Assembly: GCF_900109685.1 (NCBI RefSeq)
Contig: NZ_FOBB01000001.1
Span: forward strand, 1,240,001 to 1,304,000
DNA length: 64,000 nt
Direction of reading: 5' to 3'
DNA from: Chitinophaga rupis
GTDB lineage: Bacteria; Bacteroidota; Bacteroidia; Chitinophagales; Chitinophagaceae
Shown: positions 53,634 to 60,466 of the stretch, in pieces
Layout: the number at the start of each line of letters is the position of its first letter
Position numbering within the stretch: position 1 is the stretch's first letter
Notes under the pieces: generated by a model
Told to the model about the DNA's origin: nothing
Databases searched by the model: none
The model's input: the letters and a program-made list of their open reading frames with translations, nothing else
Translations under genes and position numbers: made by a program

Positions 53634-54254
53634 ATGAACCAGCAGCTACCGATGTTCTCGGGGGAGCCATCCTCCCACCAGGTTCCGTTGAAAGACGGAT
53701 TGCTGGAATATTATCCGCAATTTTTTTCCACCGGGGAAGCAGATACTTTATTCCGGGAGCTAACACAGGATATACACTGGAAACAGGAATCCATGAAAAT
53801 GTACGGCAAAACCGTGCTTTTTCCCCGCCTCATGGCCTGGCATGGAGACGCTGGCAGCGCCTATGCCTTTTCCGGTACCACTTATACACCGGAGCCCTGG
53901 ACCCCGGCACTGCTGCAGATCAAAGAAAAAATTGAGCCGCCGGCCGGCGTGCATTTTAACAGTGTGCTGTTAAACCTGTACCGTAATGGTAAAGATGCCA
54001 TGGGCTGGCATGCGGATGATGAGCCGGAACTGGGGGCCAACCCGGTAATTGCATCGGTGAACTTTGGCGCTGCCCGCCGTTTTATGCTGCGGTATAAGCA
54101 GGATCATACCCTGAAATATGAGCTGGAGCTGCAGCATGGCTCCCTGCTGCTGATGAAGGGAACACTGCAGCATTACTGGCAGCACCAGGTACCTAAAACG
54201 GCCAGGCTACTACCTTCCAGGATAAATCTTACCTTTCGTGTTATTAATCCCTGA
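53634..54254 (+). CDS. alkB: Alpha-ketoglutarate-dependent dioxygenase AlkB
   Basis: 206 residues from the ATG at 53634; the frame is open from 53538 but that part is repeat sequence. Landmarks: FFSTGEADTLFRELTQDIHW, PRLMAWHGD, NLYRNGKDAMGWHADDEPELG with the iron-binding H-x-D, FGAARRFMLRYK, the second His in LQHYWQHQVPK and the 2-oxoglutarate-binding Arg pair in SRINLTFR. It removes methyl groups from damaged bases in DNA or RNA by oxidation. Closer in length to ALKBH2/3-like bacterial forms. Not linked to ada or other repair genes. Confidence 0.95.
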   Translation: MNQQLPMFSGEPSSHQVPLKDGLLEYYPQFFSTGEADTLFRELTQDIHWKQESMKMYGKTVLFPRLMAWHGDAGSAYAFSGTTYTPEPWTPALLQIKEKIEPPAGVHFNSVLLNLYRNGKDAMGWHADDEPELGANPVIASVNFGAARRFMLRYKQDHTLKYELELQHGSLLLMKGTLQHYWQHQVPKTARLLPSRINLTFRVINP

Positions 54255-54313
54255 ACGCAAATACCCTGCAATGCGCACTCGTACCTTCAGATCAGTAATA
54301 AAACCATATTCCT

Positions 54314-55183
54314 ATGCAACACCCCATTTTACTGGTCGGTAACGACATCAACAACATTTCCCGGGGGCAGAGCTGGAAAGACCTGCTGCAGGAGATCCTT
54401 ACCTTTTGCGGAACTAATTGCGTACAGCTGGATGATAAAAAACCCTTCCCGCTATTGTATGAAGAGATCTTCCTTACTGCCATTCAGCAGTCACACATCC
54501 GGGAGCGTGACCTGAAAGGATTTATTGCCAAAAAGATCGGCGATATTACCCCTAATGAGCTGCATGCCCGTATACGTGAGCTGAAGCCTGCGCATGTGCT
54601 TACTACCAATTACGAATACACGCTGGAAGGCAGTACGCCGGAACAGCACAGCAGCCTGATAAAGGAGCGCACTTTCAGCATTTTCCGCAAGTACACGCTG
54701 CATAATACAGAGTACTGGCATATACACGGCGATTGTTTAAACCCTATGAGCATTAACCTGGGCTTTGAACATTACGGCGGGCAGCTGCAGCAAATGCGTA
54801 ACTACGTGGTATCCGGCACTACCTACAGCAGTCCGCAGGCGCCACGGCTGCCGCTGTTACAGCGTTTGAAGCATGGCCCTGTAAGCACTTACTCCTGGCT
54901 GGACCTGTTCTTTACAAAGGATATACATATCCTGGGACTGTCATTGGATTTTGTGGAAACAGACCTGTGGTGGCTGCTCACTTACCGCGCCCGGCAAAAG
55001 TTTCAGCGCAATACCATACCGGTGCATAATAAGCTGTACTACTACATTCCATCAGAGTTTGAAAAGGCAGCGGCCTTTAAGCTGGATATGCTGAAGGCCA
55101 ATGATGTGCAGATCGTATCCATCAGCGCGGCTAATAAAACCGCGTATTATGTGGAAGTGCTGAAGCGTATTAAGGAGAAATAG
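54314..55183 (+). CDS. Stand-alone SIR2-like protein (predicted NAD-binding/NADase domain)
   Basis: 289 residues, one SIR2-like Rossmann domain. NAD-binding loop LLVGNDINNISRGQSW (9-13 GNDIN in place of GAGAS), catalytic Asn N99 in VLTTNYEYTLE, catalytic His H138 in WHIHGD, and GLSLDFVETDLWWLL (208-222) for the distal strand-helix. There is no second effector or sensor domain and no Cys zinc ribbon of true sirtuins. Related SIR2-like domains in anti-phage systems degrade NAD; whether this one does is inference. Follows alkB by 59 bp and is followed by a long repeat region. Confidence 0.82.
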   Translation: MQHPILLVGNDINNISRGQSWKDLLQEILTFCGTNCVQLDDKKPFPLLYEEIFLTAIQQSHIRERDLKGFIAKKIGDITPNELHARIRELKPAHVLTTNYEYTLEGSTPEQHSSLIKERTFSIFRKYTLHNTEYWHIHGDCLNPMSINLGFEHYGGQLQQMRNYVVSGTTYSSPQAPRLPLLQRLKHGPVSTYSWLDLFFTKDIHILGLSLDFVETDLWWLLTYRARQKFQRNTIPVHNKLYYYIPSEFEKAAAFKLDMLKANDVQIVSISAANKTAYYVEVLKRIKEK

Positions 55184-55409
55184 TCCATGGTCGATAGTCG
55201 ATAGTACATTGCATTGTTCGCAGTATAAACTGTACAAGAAAAGGCCGTTGCAAGGTCTATGATCCATAGTAGATAGTCCATAGCATTATTCGCAGTATAA
55301 GTTGTACGTGCAAAGGCAGTTATCTCTTACTTGTATAATAACCACTGCGCTAAAGGCAATGGACTATCGACTATGGACCATGGACCCCACAGTCCACAGA
55401 CTGTGGACC
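55181..55409. repeat. Compound stutter-repeat region after the SIR2 gene
   Basis: Starts in the SIR2 stop codon with TAGTCCATGGTCGATAGTCG, continues with two ~72-bp imperfect tandem units sharing GCATT(G/A)TTCGCAGTATAA (55211-55235 and 55283-55307), each preceded by GATAGT words, and ends with ATGGACTATCGACTATGGACC and CAGACTGTGGACC (55358-55409) directly against the META -7-like box. Confidence 0.8.
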
Positions 55410-55417
55410 AATTTTTG
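55410..55417 (+). promoter_or_regulatory. -7-like box of the META lipoprotein gene
   Basis: AATTTTTG differs from TAnnTTTG in the first base and ends 30 nt before the ATG at 55448. It abuts the repeat word GACTGTGGACC. Confidence 0.35.
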
Positions 55418-55447
55418 TACCTTCCACCACACCAAAAACCTGTCTGT

Positions 55448-55960
55448 ATGCTTACAAAACTGATCCTTTCCGCAACCGTGGTGTTATTAGCAAATACCTG
55501 CAATAATAAAACCGCCACGGAGAAAGAGCAACAGGATACTACTGTAACCGCTGCACCCGCCCAGCAGGCACCCGCTGCTGATAAACCGGATCCCTGGTCT
55601 TTCATTCAGAAAAAAAGATGGAACCTTATACAGCTGGATGGCACTACCCTGGAGCAATCCGGCATATGGCTGGATTTTGATACCGCGCAAAAACGCTTTT
55701 CCGGCAACGGCGGCTGTAACCGGTTAGGCGGCAATTATGATGCAGATAACCAGCAGATTAAATTTAACCAGGTAATAAGCACCCGTATGGCTTGTGTTGA
55801 CCAGGCAGCCAATGAAAGGGAAAGCAGCTTCCTGCGCCTGCTCAGTGATCATACCTACACGTTTGATATTGCAGATCAAACCCTGAACCTGTATGACAGT
55901 GGCAAGGTGGTGCTGATGTTTGGAATGACGGATAAACCGGTGGCTACAGACCGCCAATAA
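55448..55960 (+). CDS. META-domain (HslJ-like) lipoprotein
   Basis: 170 residues from the ATG at 55448 (MLTKLILSATVVLLANTC signal); the frame extends to 55331 through repeat sequence, which I exclude. After a Thr/Ala/Pro-rich linker the META domain reads KKRWNLIQLDGTTLEQ, LDFDTAQKRFSGNGGCNRLGGNYDAD and STRMACVDQAANERESSFLRLLSDHTYTFDI, with the two conserved Cys (GGCNR, MAC). HslJ-like proteins are envelope heat or novobiocin-resistance factors; role here unknown. Followed 8 bp later by the SnoaL-like gene. Confidence 0.9.
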   Translation: MLTKLILSATVVLLANTCNNKTATEKEQQDTTVTAAPAQQAPAADKPDPWSFIQKKRWNLIQLDGTTLEQSGIWLDFDTAQKRFSGNGGCNRLGGNYDADNQQIKFNQVISTRMACVDQAANERESSFLRLLSDHTYTFDIADQTLNLYDSGKVVLMFGMTDKPVATDRQ

Positions 55961-55968
55961 CACTCCCT

Positions 55969-56373
55969 ATGTTACAGCAAGATGCACAGGCCTATAAACA
56001 GCTGCTGGAAGCAGGCAATACCATTGCAGTTATAGAACAATACTATGATGATAATATTTACCAGCAGGAAAATGATGAGGAAACCATCCGCGGTAAACAG
56101 CGTCTGCTAAGCCTGGAACAGCAAAGCCTGGAAAAGATAGATCAGCTGGTGATACGCGTGCCCACACTGGTGGTGGATGAGGAGCAGCAAATAGTAATGG
56201 GGGAAATGATGATCACTTTTTATCACAAAACAGAAGGCCTGAAGTTTTTGAAGGAAGCCTTTCTGCAGCATTGGGAAAATGGGAAGATCGTAAAACAGCA
56301 GTTCTATTATCGCGCTATCCGGGGTGCAGCGGGGCCGGGCAACAATCCTAAACAAGCGAAAGATCCATCGTAA
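55969..56373 (+). CDS. SnoaL-like / NTF2-fold protein
   Basis: 134 residues. N-terminal helices AYKQLLEAGNTIAVIEQYYDDNIYQQEND and the strand pattern EETIRGKQRLLSLEQQSL, VVDEEQQIVMGEMMITFYHK, AFLQHWENGKIVKQQFYYR give the cone-shaped NTF2/SnoaL fold. No signal peptide. A ligand-binding or isomerase-like role is possible, but no catalytic pair is evident. Cotranscribed with the META gene (8 bp gap). The C-terminal tail is low-complexity. The second long-hairpin repeat follows directly. Confidence 0.85.
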   Translation: MLQQDAQAYKQLLEAGNTIAVIEQYYDDNIYQQENDEETIRGKQRLLSLEQQSLEKIDQLVIRVPTLVVDEEQQIVMGEMMITFYHKTEGLKFLKEAFLQHWENGKIVKQQFYYRAIRGAAGPGNNPKQAKDPS

Positions 56374-56376
56374 AAA

Positions 56377-56441
56377 AAATGTAAAAGTAAATGCAGCCCG
56401 GATGTTAGGGTTAACAATAGCTGCATGCTACTTTTACATTT
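56377..56441. repeat. Long-hairpin repeat element, copy 2 (convergent gene end)
   Basis: Arms AAATGTAAAAGTA (56377-56389) with TACTTTTACATTT (56429-56441) plus ATGCAGC (56391-56397) with GCTGCAT (56420-56426), and a loop containing GATGTTAGGG. Homologous to the element at 25461-25537 in arms and loop, and again placed between convergent genes. Confidence 0.8.
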
Positions 56442-56449
56442 TCAATTCT

Positions 56450-56812
56450 TTAGGGGCGCAAAGCCTCAGCCAGTGTGGCTGCAATGGCATACTGCACGTA
56501 AGCGGTGTTAGAGGTTTGCTCTTTTACCTTTACAGTAACCGGTAGCTTACCCTGCACATCGCCGGGCACTTTTACGATCAGCCGCTGCGGGGTAGCGCTT
56601 ACCACACTGGCATCTTTAACGCCAATGATCACCTTATTTTCAGCCGCTTTACGGCTAAAACCCTTGCCACTAATGGCTAAAAAGGTGCTGGTGCTGCCAT
56701 GGGGGATCACCGTAACGGATATATTACTAACGGCCTGGGTGTTAACATCGCAGCTGCACAACCAGCACATACAAGCGGCCATAAGGGCCAGCATCACTAC
56801 TTTACCTTTCAT
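56450..56812 (-). CDS. IPT/TIG-domain lipoprotein or periplasmic protein
   Basis: 120 residues from the ATG at 56812. Lipoprotein-type signal MKGKVVMLALMAACMCWLCSC. The mature part is one Ig-like IPT/TIG domain: VTVIPHGSTSTFLAISGKGFSRKAAENKVIIG, ATPQRLIVKVPGDVQGKLPVTVKVKEQTSN. Single-TIG lipoproteins of this size are probably surface-exposed or structural; function unknown. Monocistronic and convergent with the SnoaL-like gene. Confidence 0.85.
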   Translation of the reverse strand: MKGKVVMLALMAACMCWLCSCDVNTQAVSNISVTVIPHGSTSTFLAISGKGFSRKAAENKVIIGVKDASVVSATPQRLIVKVPGDVQGKLPVTVKVKEQTSNTAYVQYAIAATLAEALRP

Positions 56813-56926
56813 AATCACAGATTTTTTTATTGGGGTTATCTAAAACGGATGCAAAGCTACGGCAATGTAACGAATTGATAATGCGTATTATTACGGAAGT
56901 TTGTTAAATACGTACTACTACCTGCA

Positions 56927-56956
56927 AAACAAAAGCCCACCGTTTGCTCGGTGGGC
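56927..56956 (-). terminator. Intrinsic terminator after the S46 peptidase gene
   Basis: Perfect 8-bp stem GCCCACCG/CGGTGGGC (56935-56942, 56949-56956), loop TTTGCT, followed on the minus strand by TTTTGTTTT. Confidence 0.88.
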
Positions 56957-56982
56957 CCTGGTTTCAGCGGATCTGCTGTTTT

Positions 56983-59139
56983 TTATTTCATGAGCTTTAG
57001 CTCGCTGATAATGTTGGAAGCCCCACCCAGCTTATCAATACACCACAGCACATAACGGATGTCCACGCAAATGGTACGGTTATATACCTGGTCAAACTGG
57101 ATCTTATGGCTCAGCGCTTCATAGTTGCCGTCAAAGGCCAGGCCTATCAGCTCCCCGTTGGCATTCAGCACCGGTGAGCCGGAGTTGCCGCCGGTAATAT
57201 CGTTGGTGGTAATAAAGCATACTACCATATCATTCCGCTTCTGGTCTTTGTAGGGGCCAAAATCTTTTTGCCTGTACAGGTCCATATATTTTTCCGGCAG
57301 GTCAAATTCATAGTCGCCGGGTTTATATTTTTCCAGCACCCCCTTCATAGTGCATACGTAATCGTAATGAATAGCATCCTGCGGGCTGTAAGGCTTTACC
57401 TGTCCGTAAGTGAGGCGCATGGTAAAGTTGGCGTCCGGGTACCATTTTTTGGCCGGCTGCATTTCCATTACACCCTTCAGGTACAGGCGGCCCAGATCGC
57501 CGTTCTTCAGCATAAACTGGTTATACAGCGGCAGGTAGCGGGTAGCGTAGTTTTTGGTGAATGCACCGGCGTAGGCAAAGGCCGGGTCTGTTTGCAGGGT
57601 AGCTGCATCCGGGTGGGCTACAAAATCCGCCCACTTATCATCATTCATAATAATGGTGCTCTTCATCAGCGCAGCAGCCCACATGCGGTAGGTATTATCA
57701 TCATCCAGGCTGCCGAATTTTGCTTTTATCGCATCATAAAACCCAACGGGGTGCTGTGCCTGCGGAATATCGGTGTAAAACTTATGGCACACTGCGGCCA
57801 TAATCTGCTGATCGCTGTGTTTGTCTTCATCTTCCAGGAAAGCATGGCGGGCCTTATCTGCCGCCTGCAAGCTTTTCTGTAACATTTCCGGCTGTATGTC
57901 AGGCTGCGTAAGCGACCGTTCCACGCTCTGCAGGCTGGCTGCAAAGGCTGTGAGGCGCGATCCTAAAATGCCTTCGTTAATGTATATACGGTGTTTGGTA
58001 TAAGGCGCCCATTCTTTGTAGGCATTGGCATAGTCAGTGAACAGGTTCTGGTATTGGGGCTTATCATGCGCCCACTCCCGGAAGGCTGCTTCCTCTGCCT
58101 GCTTATCTTCCAGCACATGGTATTTCAGCAGCTGTTTGGTTTCCCCGTCATAAAACTTCCAGTAGTTGGCAATGCTGGCGTAGGAAGCGGCCATTTTCAG
58201 TTTAATAGCCGGGTCTTTTTTCATTTGCTCAAACATATATTTGAGCCGTATATCACGCAGGCCTACAATGGCCGGATTTTCTACTGCTGTTTTCAGCTGT
58301 ACACCGTAGGAGGTTTCGTACCGGTTGGTACCGCCGGGATAACCGAATACCATAGCATAATCGTTTTCCTTTACACCTTTAATGGATACCGGTAAAAAGT
58401 ACCTGGGTTTCAGCGGCACATTATCGGCCGCATATTCTGCAGGAGCTCCGTTTTTATCTGTATACACGCGGAATACGGAGAAATCGCCGGTATGGCGGGG
58501 CCATTCCCAGTTGTCGGTATCGCCGCCAAACTTACCCACGCTTTCCGGCGGGGCCGCCACCAGCCGTATATCTTTATAGCGCTCGTATATGAACAGCAGG
58601 TACTGGTTGCCTTTGAACATGGGAACTACTTTGGCTTCATAGCCCGTGCCATTGGTAGCGGCATTTACAATGTTATTAAACAGGCGTTGTTGCCGTTGCT
58701 GCCGTTCTTCACCATCCAGGGTTTGCAGGGTATCGGTCACCTGCTTGGTAACATCTTCTACTTTTACCAGGAACTGTGCAGATAGTTTGCCGGCAGGGAT
58801 CTCTTCCTGTTTGTTATGGGCGTAAAACCCGTTCTTCAGGTAATTATGCGCCATGGAGCTGGCGCTGGCAATAGCGTCGTACCCACAATGGTGATTGGTA
58901 AATATAAGTCCCTGGCTGCTTACGATCTCCCCGGTACAGCCCCCGCCGAAAATAATGATCACATCTTTCAGGGAGGCTTTATTAATGCTGTATAATTGCT
59001 CTTTGCTCAGTTTCAGCCCTTTCTTCACCATATCCGCGTACACCTGCTGTCCCAGTAAATAGGGTAGCCACATCCCCTCGTCTGCCCTGGCGCATTGCAT
59101 GGCCAGCAGCAAGGTCAAAACCAATAAGGCTCTCTTCAT
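56983..59139 (-). CDS. S46-family dipeptidyl-peptidase (DPP7/DPP11-like)
   Basis: 718 residues with a signal peptide (to ~ARA), usual length. Chymotrypsin-fold triad: His in FTNHHCG (83/84), Asp D219 in RHTGDFSVFR, Ser S655 in GGNSGSPV. The helical insertion domain lies between, ~280-570. S46 enzymes remove dipeptides from peptide N-termini in the periplasm of non-fermenting Bacteroidota that feed on proteins. DPP7-type versus Asp/Glu-specific DPP11-type depends on one S1 residue after the Ser motif (LAFDGNYEALS here), which I cannot assign without an alignment. Confidence 0.96.
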   Translation of the reverse strand: MKRALLVLTLLLAMQCARADEGMWLPYLLGQQVYADMVKKGLKLSKEQLYSINKASLKDVIIIFGGGCTGEIVSSQGLIFTNHHCGYDAIASASSMAHNYLKNGFYAHNKQEEIPAGKLSAQFLVKVEDVTKQVTDTLQTLDGEERQQRQQRLFNNIVNAATNGTGYEAKVVPMFKGNQYLLFIYERYKDIRLVAAPPESVGKFGGDTDNWEWPRHTGDFSVFRVYTDKNGAPAEYAADNVPLKPRYFLPVSIKGVKENDYAMVFGYPGGTNRYETSYGVQLKTAVENPAIVGLRDIRLKYMFEQMKKDPAIKLKMAASYASIANYWKFYDGETKQLLKYHVLEDKQAEEAAFREWAHDKPQYQNLFTDYANAYKEWAPYTKHRIYINEGILGSRLTAFAASLQSVERSLTQPDIQPEMLQKSLQAADKARHAFLEDEDKHSDQQIMAAVCHKFYTDIPQAQHPVGFYDAIKAKFGSLDDDNTYRMWAAALMKSTIIMNDDKWADFVAHPDAATLQTDPAFAYAGAFTKNYATRYLPLYNQFMLKNGDLGRLYLKGVMEMQPAKKWYPDANFTMRLTYGQVKPYSPQDAIHYDYVCTMKGVLEKYKPGDYEFDLPEKYMDLYRQKDFGPYKDQKRNDMVVCFITTNDITGGNSGSPVLNANGELIGLAFDGNYEALSHKIQFDQVYNRTICVDIRYVLWCIDKLGGASNIISELKLMK

Positions 59140-59166
59140 AAAACGTCCGTAATTTTAAACAGGCTT

Positions 59167-59195
59167 CAAACCTACCTTTTTTTTTGATAATACAA
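59167..59195 (-). promoter_or_regulatory. Bacteroidota promoter of the S46 peptidase gene
   Basis: Minus-strand TTG (59195-59193), an 18-nt spacer holding a nine-A run, then TAGGTTTG (59174-59167). Both elements fit the TTG-N17-23-TAnnTTTG pattern, the best promoter in the window. It ends 27 nt before the ATG at 59139. Confidence 0.7.
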
Positions 59196-59324
59196 TATAC
59201 GTAGCGGGCTGCTCCAAAAAGTGGAACGCCTTTTGATAAGGGGAAAATTGTCCGGCCTGGTGGCCGGATTGTACTGTTTGTATATAGTTGAAATGGGGAT
59301 GCCCGCAAAACCACTAACCTGAAA

Positions 59325-59756
59325 ATGAATAAGTTACTGATAGGATGTATGCTGATAGCCTTGCTGGCCTGCCGGGAAAACCGTGCCCAGCAGGAAAAGA
59401 AGGAGGAAATGAAGGAGGGCATCGAAAAAATAGGGAATGATATAAAGGAAACAGCCCATGCCGCCGCCGATTACCTGGAAGAACAAAAGAAAAAAGCGGC
59501 AGATGACCTGGAAGAGCGCAAAAAGGAGATTGACGAGAAAATGGCCACCCTAAGAAGCGACAGCACCAGCCGGGGTGCAGAGGCGCGTAAAAAACTGAAC
59601 GGTTTGCGGAATGATATCAACAGCAAGCTGCATGACCTGAAAAACGCAAGCGCTGAAACATGGGACAGCACCCAGCTGAAAATTGATACTTTGCTGAAAA
59701 AATCAGATAAGGAGTGGACTAATTTTAAACAGGACTTTAAGGACCTGTTCCAGTAA
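59325..59756 (+). CDS. Coiled-coil lipoprotein, apolipoprotein-like
   Basis: 143 residues. Signal MNKLLIGCMLIALLAC with lipobox LLAC. The rest is one long charged, heptad-type helix (DYLEEQKKKAADDLEERKKEIDEKMATL ... LRNDINSKLHDLKNASAETWDSTQLKIDTLLKK), with Lys/Glu alternation and no globular domain. Such proteins are predicted to be periplasmic spacers or stress-related; function unknown. Divergent from the S46 gene and 48 bp before rnhB. Confidence 0.82.
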   Translation: MNKLLIGCMLIALLACRENRAQQEKKEEMKEGIEKIGNDIKETAHAAADYLEEQKKKAADDLEERKKEIDEKMATLRSDSTSRGAEARKKLNGLRNDINSKLHDLKNASAETWDSTQLKIDTLLKKSDKEWTNFKQDFKDLFQ

Positions 59757-59804
59757 AATTACGGCGTCATAAAATAGTTTTATAACTTTACCGGGATCAA
59801 ATTT

Positions 59805-60416
59805 TTGCGCTTGTTACTGATTAATCATCAACATATACAACCGGAGGCAGGTTGCGACGAAGCAGGCCGGGGATGCCTTGCGGGGCCTGTATTTGCAGCG
59901 GCTGTAATACTGCCTTTGCGCTTCAGGCACCCATTGTTGAATGATTCCAAGCAGCTAAAACCGGCAGAACGTGATCAGCTGCGTTATGTGATAGAAAAGG
60001 AAGCCGAATTTTATGCCGTAGCAAGTGTAGATAACACGGAAATAGACAGGATCAACATATTGCAGGCCTCTTTTAAGGCCATGCACCTGGCACTGGAACA
60101 ACTGTCCCAACAGCCGGGATTTATTCTGGTAGATGGTAACCGCTTTGTACCCTATGGACAGGTACCGCATGCATGTATTATACAGGGCGATGGAATTTAT
60201 GCTTCCATTGCTGCGGCCTCCATACTGGCTAAAACCTACCGCGATGAGTATATGCAGCAATTGCATGCACAGTACCCGCATTTTGGATGGAATGATAACA
60301 AAGGCTATCCAACCCTGCATCATCGTAAAGCCATCCGGGAACATGGCGAAACTCCCTACCACCGTAAATCGTTCAGGTTATTGCCGGAAGAGCTGGAAGT
60401 AGATGAAGATCTGTGA
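59805..60416 (+). CDS. rnhB: Ribonuclease HII
   Basis: 203 residues from the TTG at 59805; a TTG at 59811 ([11 protein letters not shown]) is at least as likely because a -7-like AATTTTTG ends at 59807. Active-site motifs: [23 protein letters not shown] (two acidic residues), DSKQL, the acidic pair in [25 protein letters not shown] and [17 protein letters not shown]. It cleaves RNA in RNA-DNA hybrids, including single embedded ribonucleotides. Upstream of rpoN by 50 bp. Confidence 0.95.
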   Translation: MRLLLINHQHIQPEAGCDEAGRGCLAGPVFAAAVILPLRFRHPLLNDSKQLKPAERDQLRYVIEKEAEFYAVASVDNTEIDRINILQASFKAMHLALEQLSQQPGFILVDGNRFVPYGQVPHACIIQGDGIYASIAAASILAKTYRDEYMQQLHAQYPHFGWNDNKGYPTLHHRKAIREHGETPYHRKSFRLLPEELEVDEDL

Positions 60417-60466
60417 TGGAGTAATGATATTTATTGTTTTACCCTGTATTGGGAGATGAGTAGACT

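Noticed and set aside
54314..55183. SIR2 gene as part of a known defence operon (Thoeris, SIR2-HerA, SIR2-APAZ)
   Set aside because: No TIR, HerA, Argonaute or other defence gene is within the window; alkB and META are not known partners.
55331..55447. N-terminal extension of the META protein
   Set aside because: It reads through intergenic repeat sequence; the lipoprotein signal starts at 55448.
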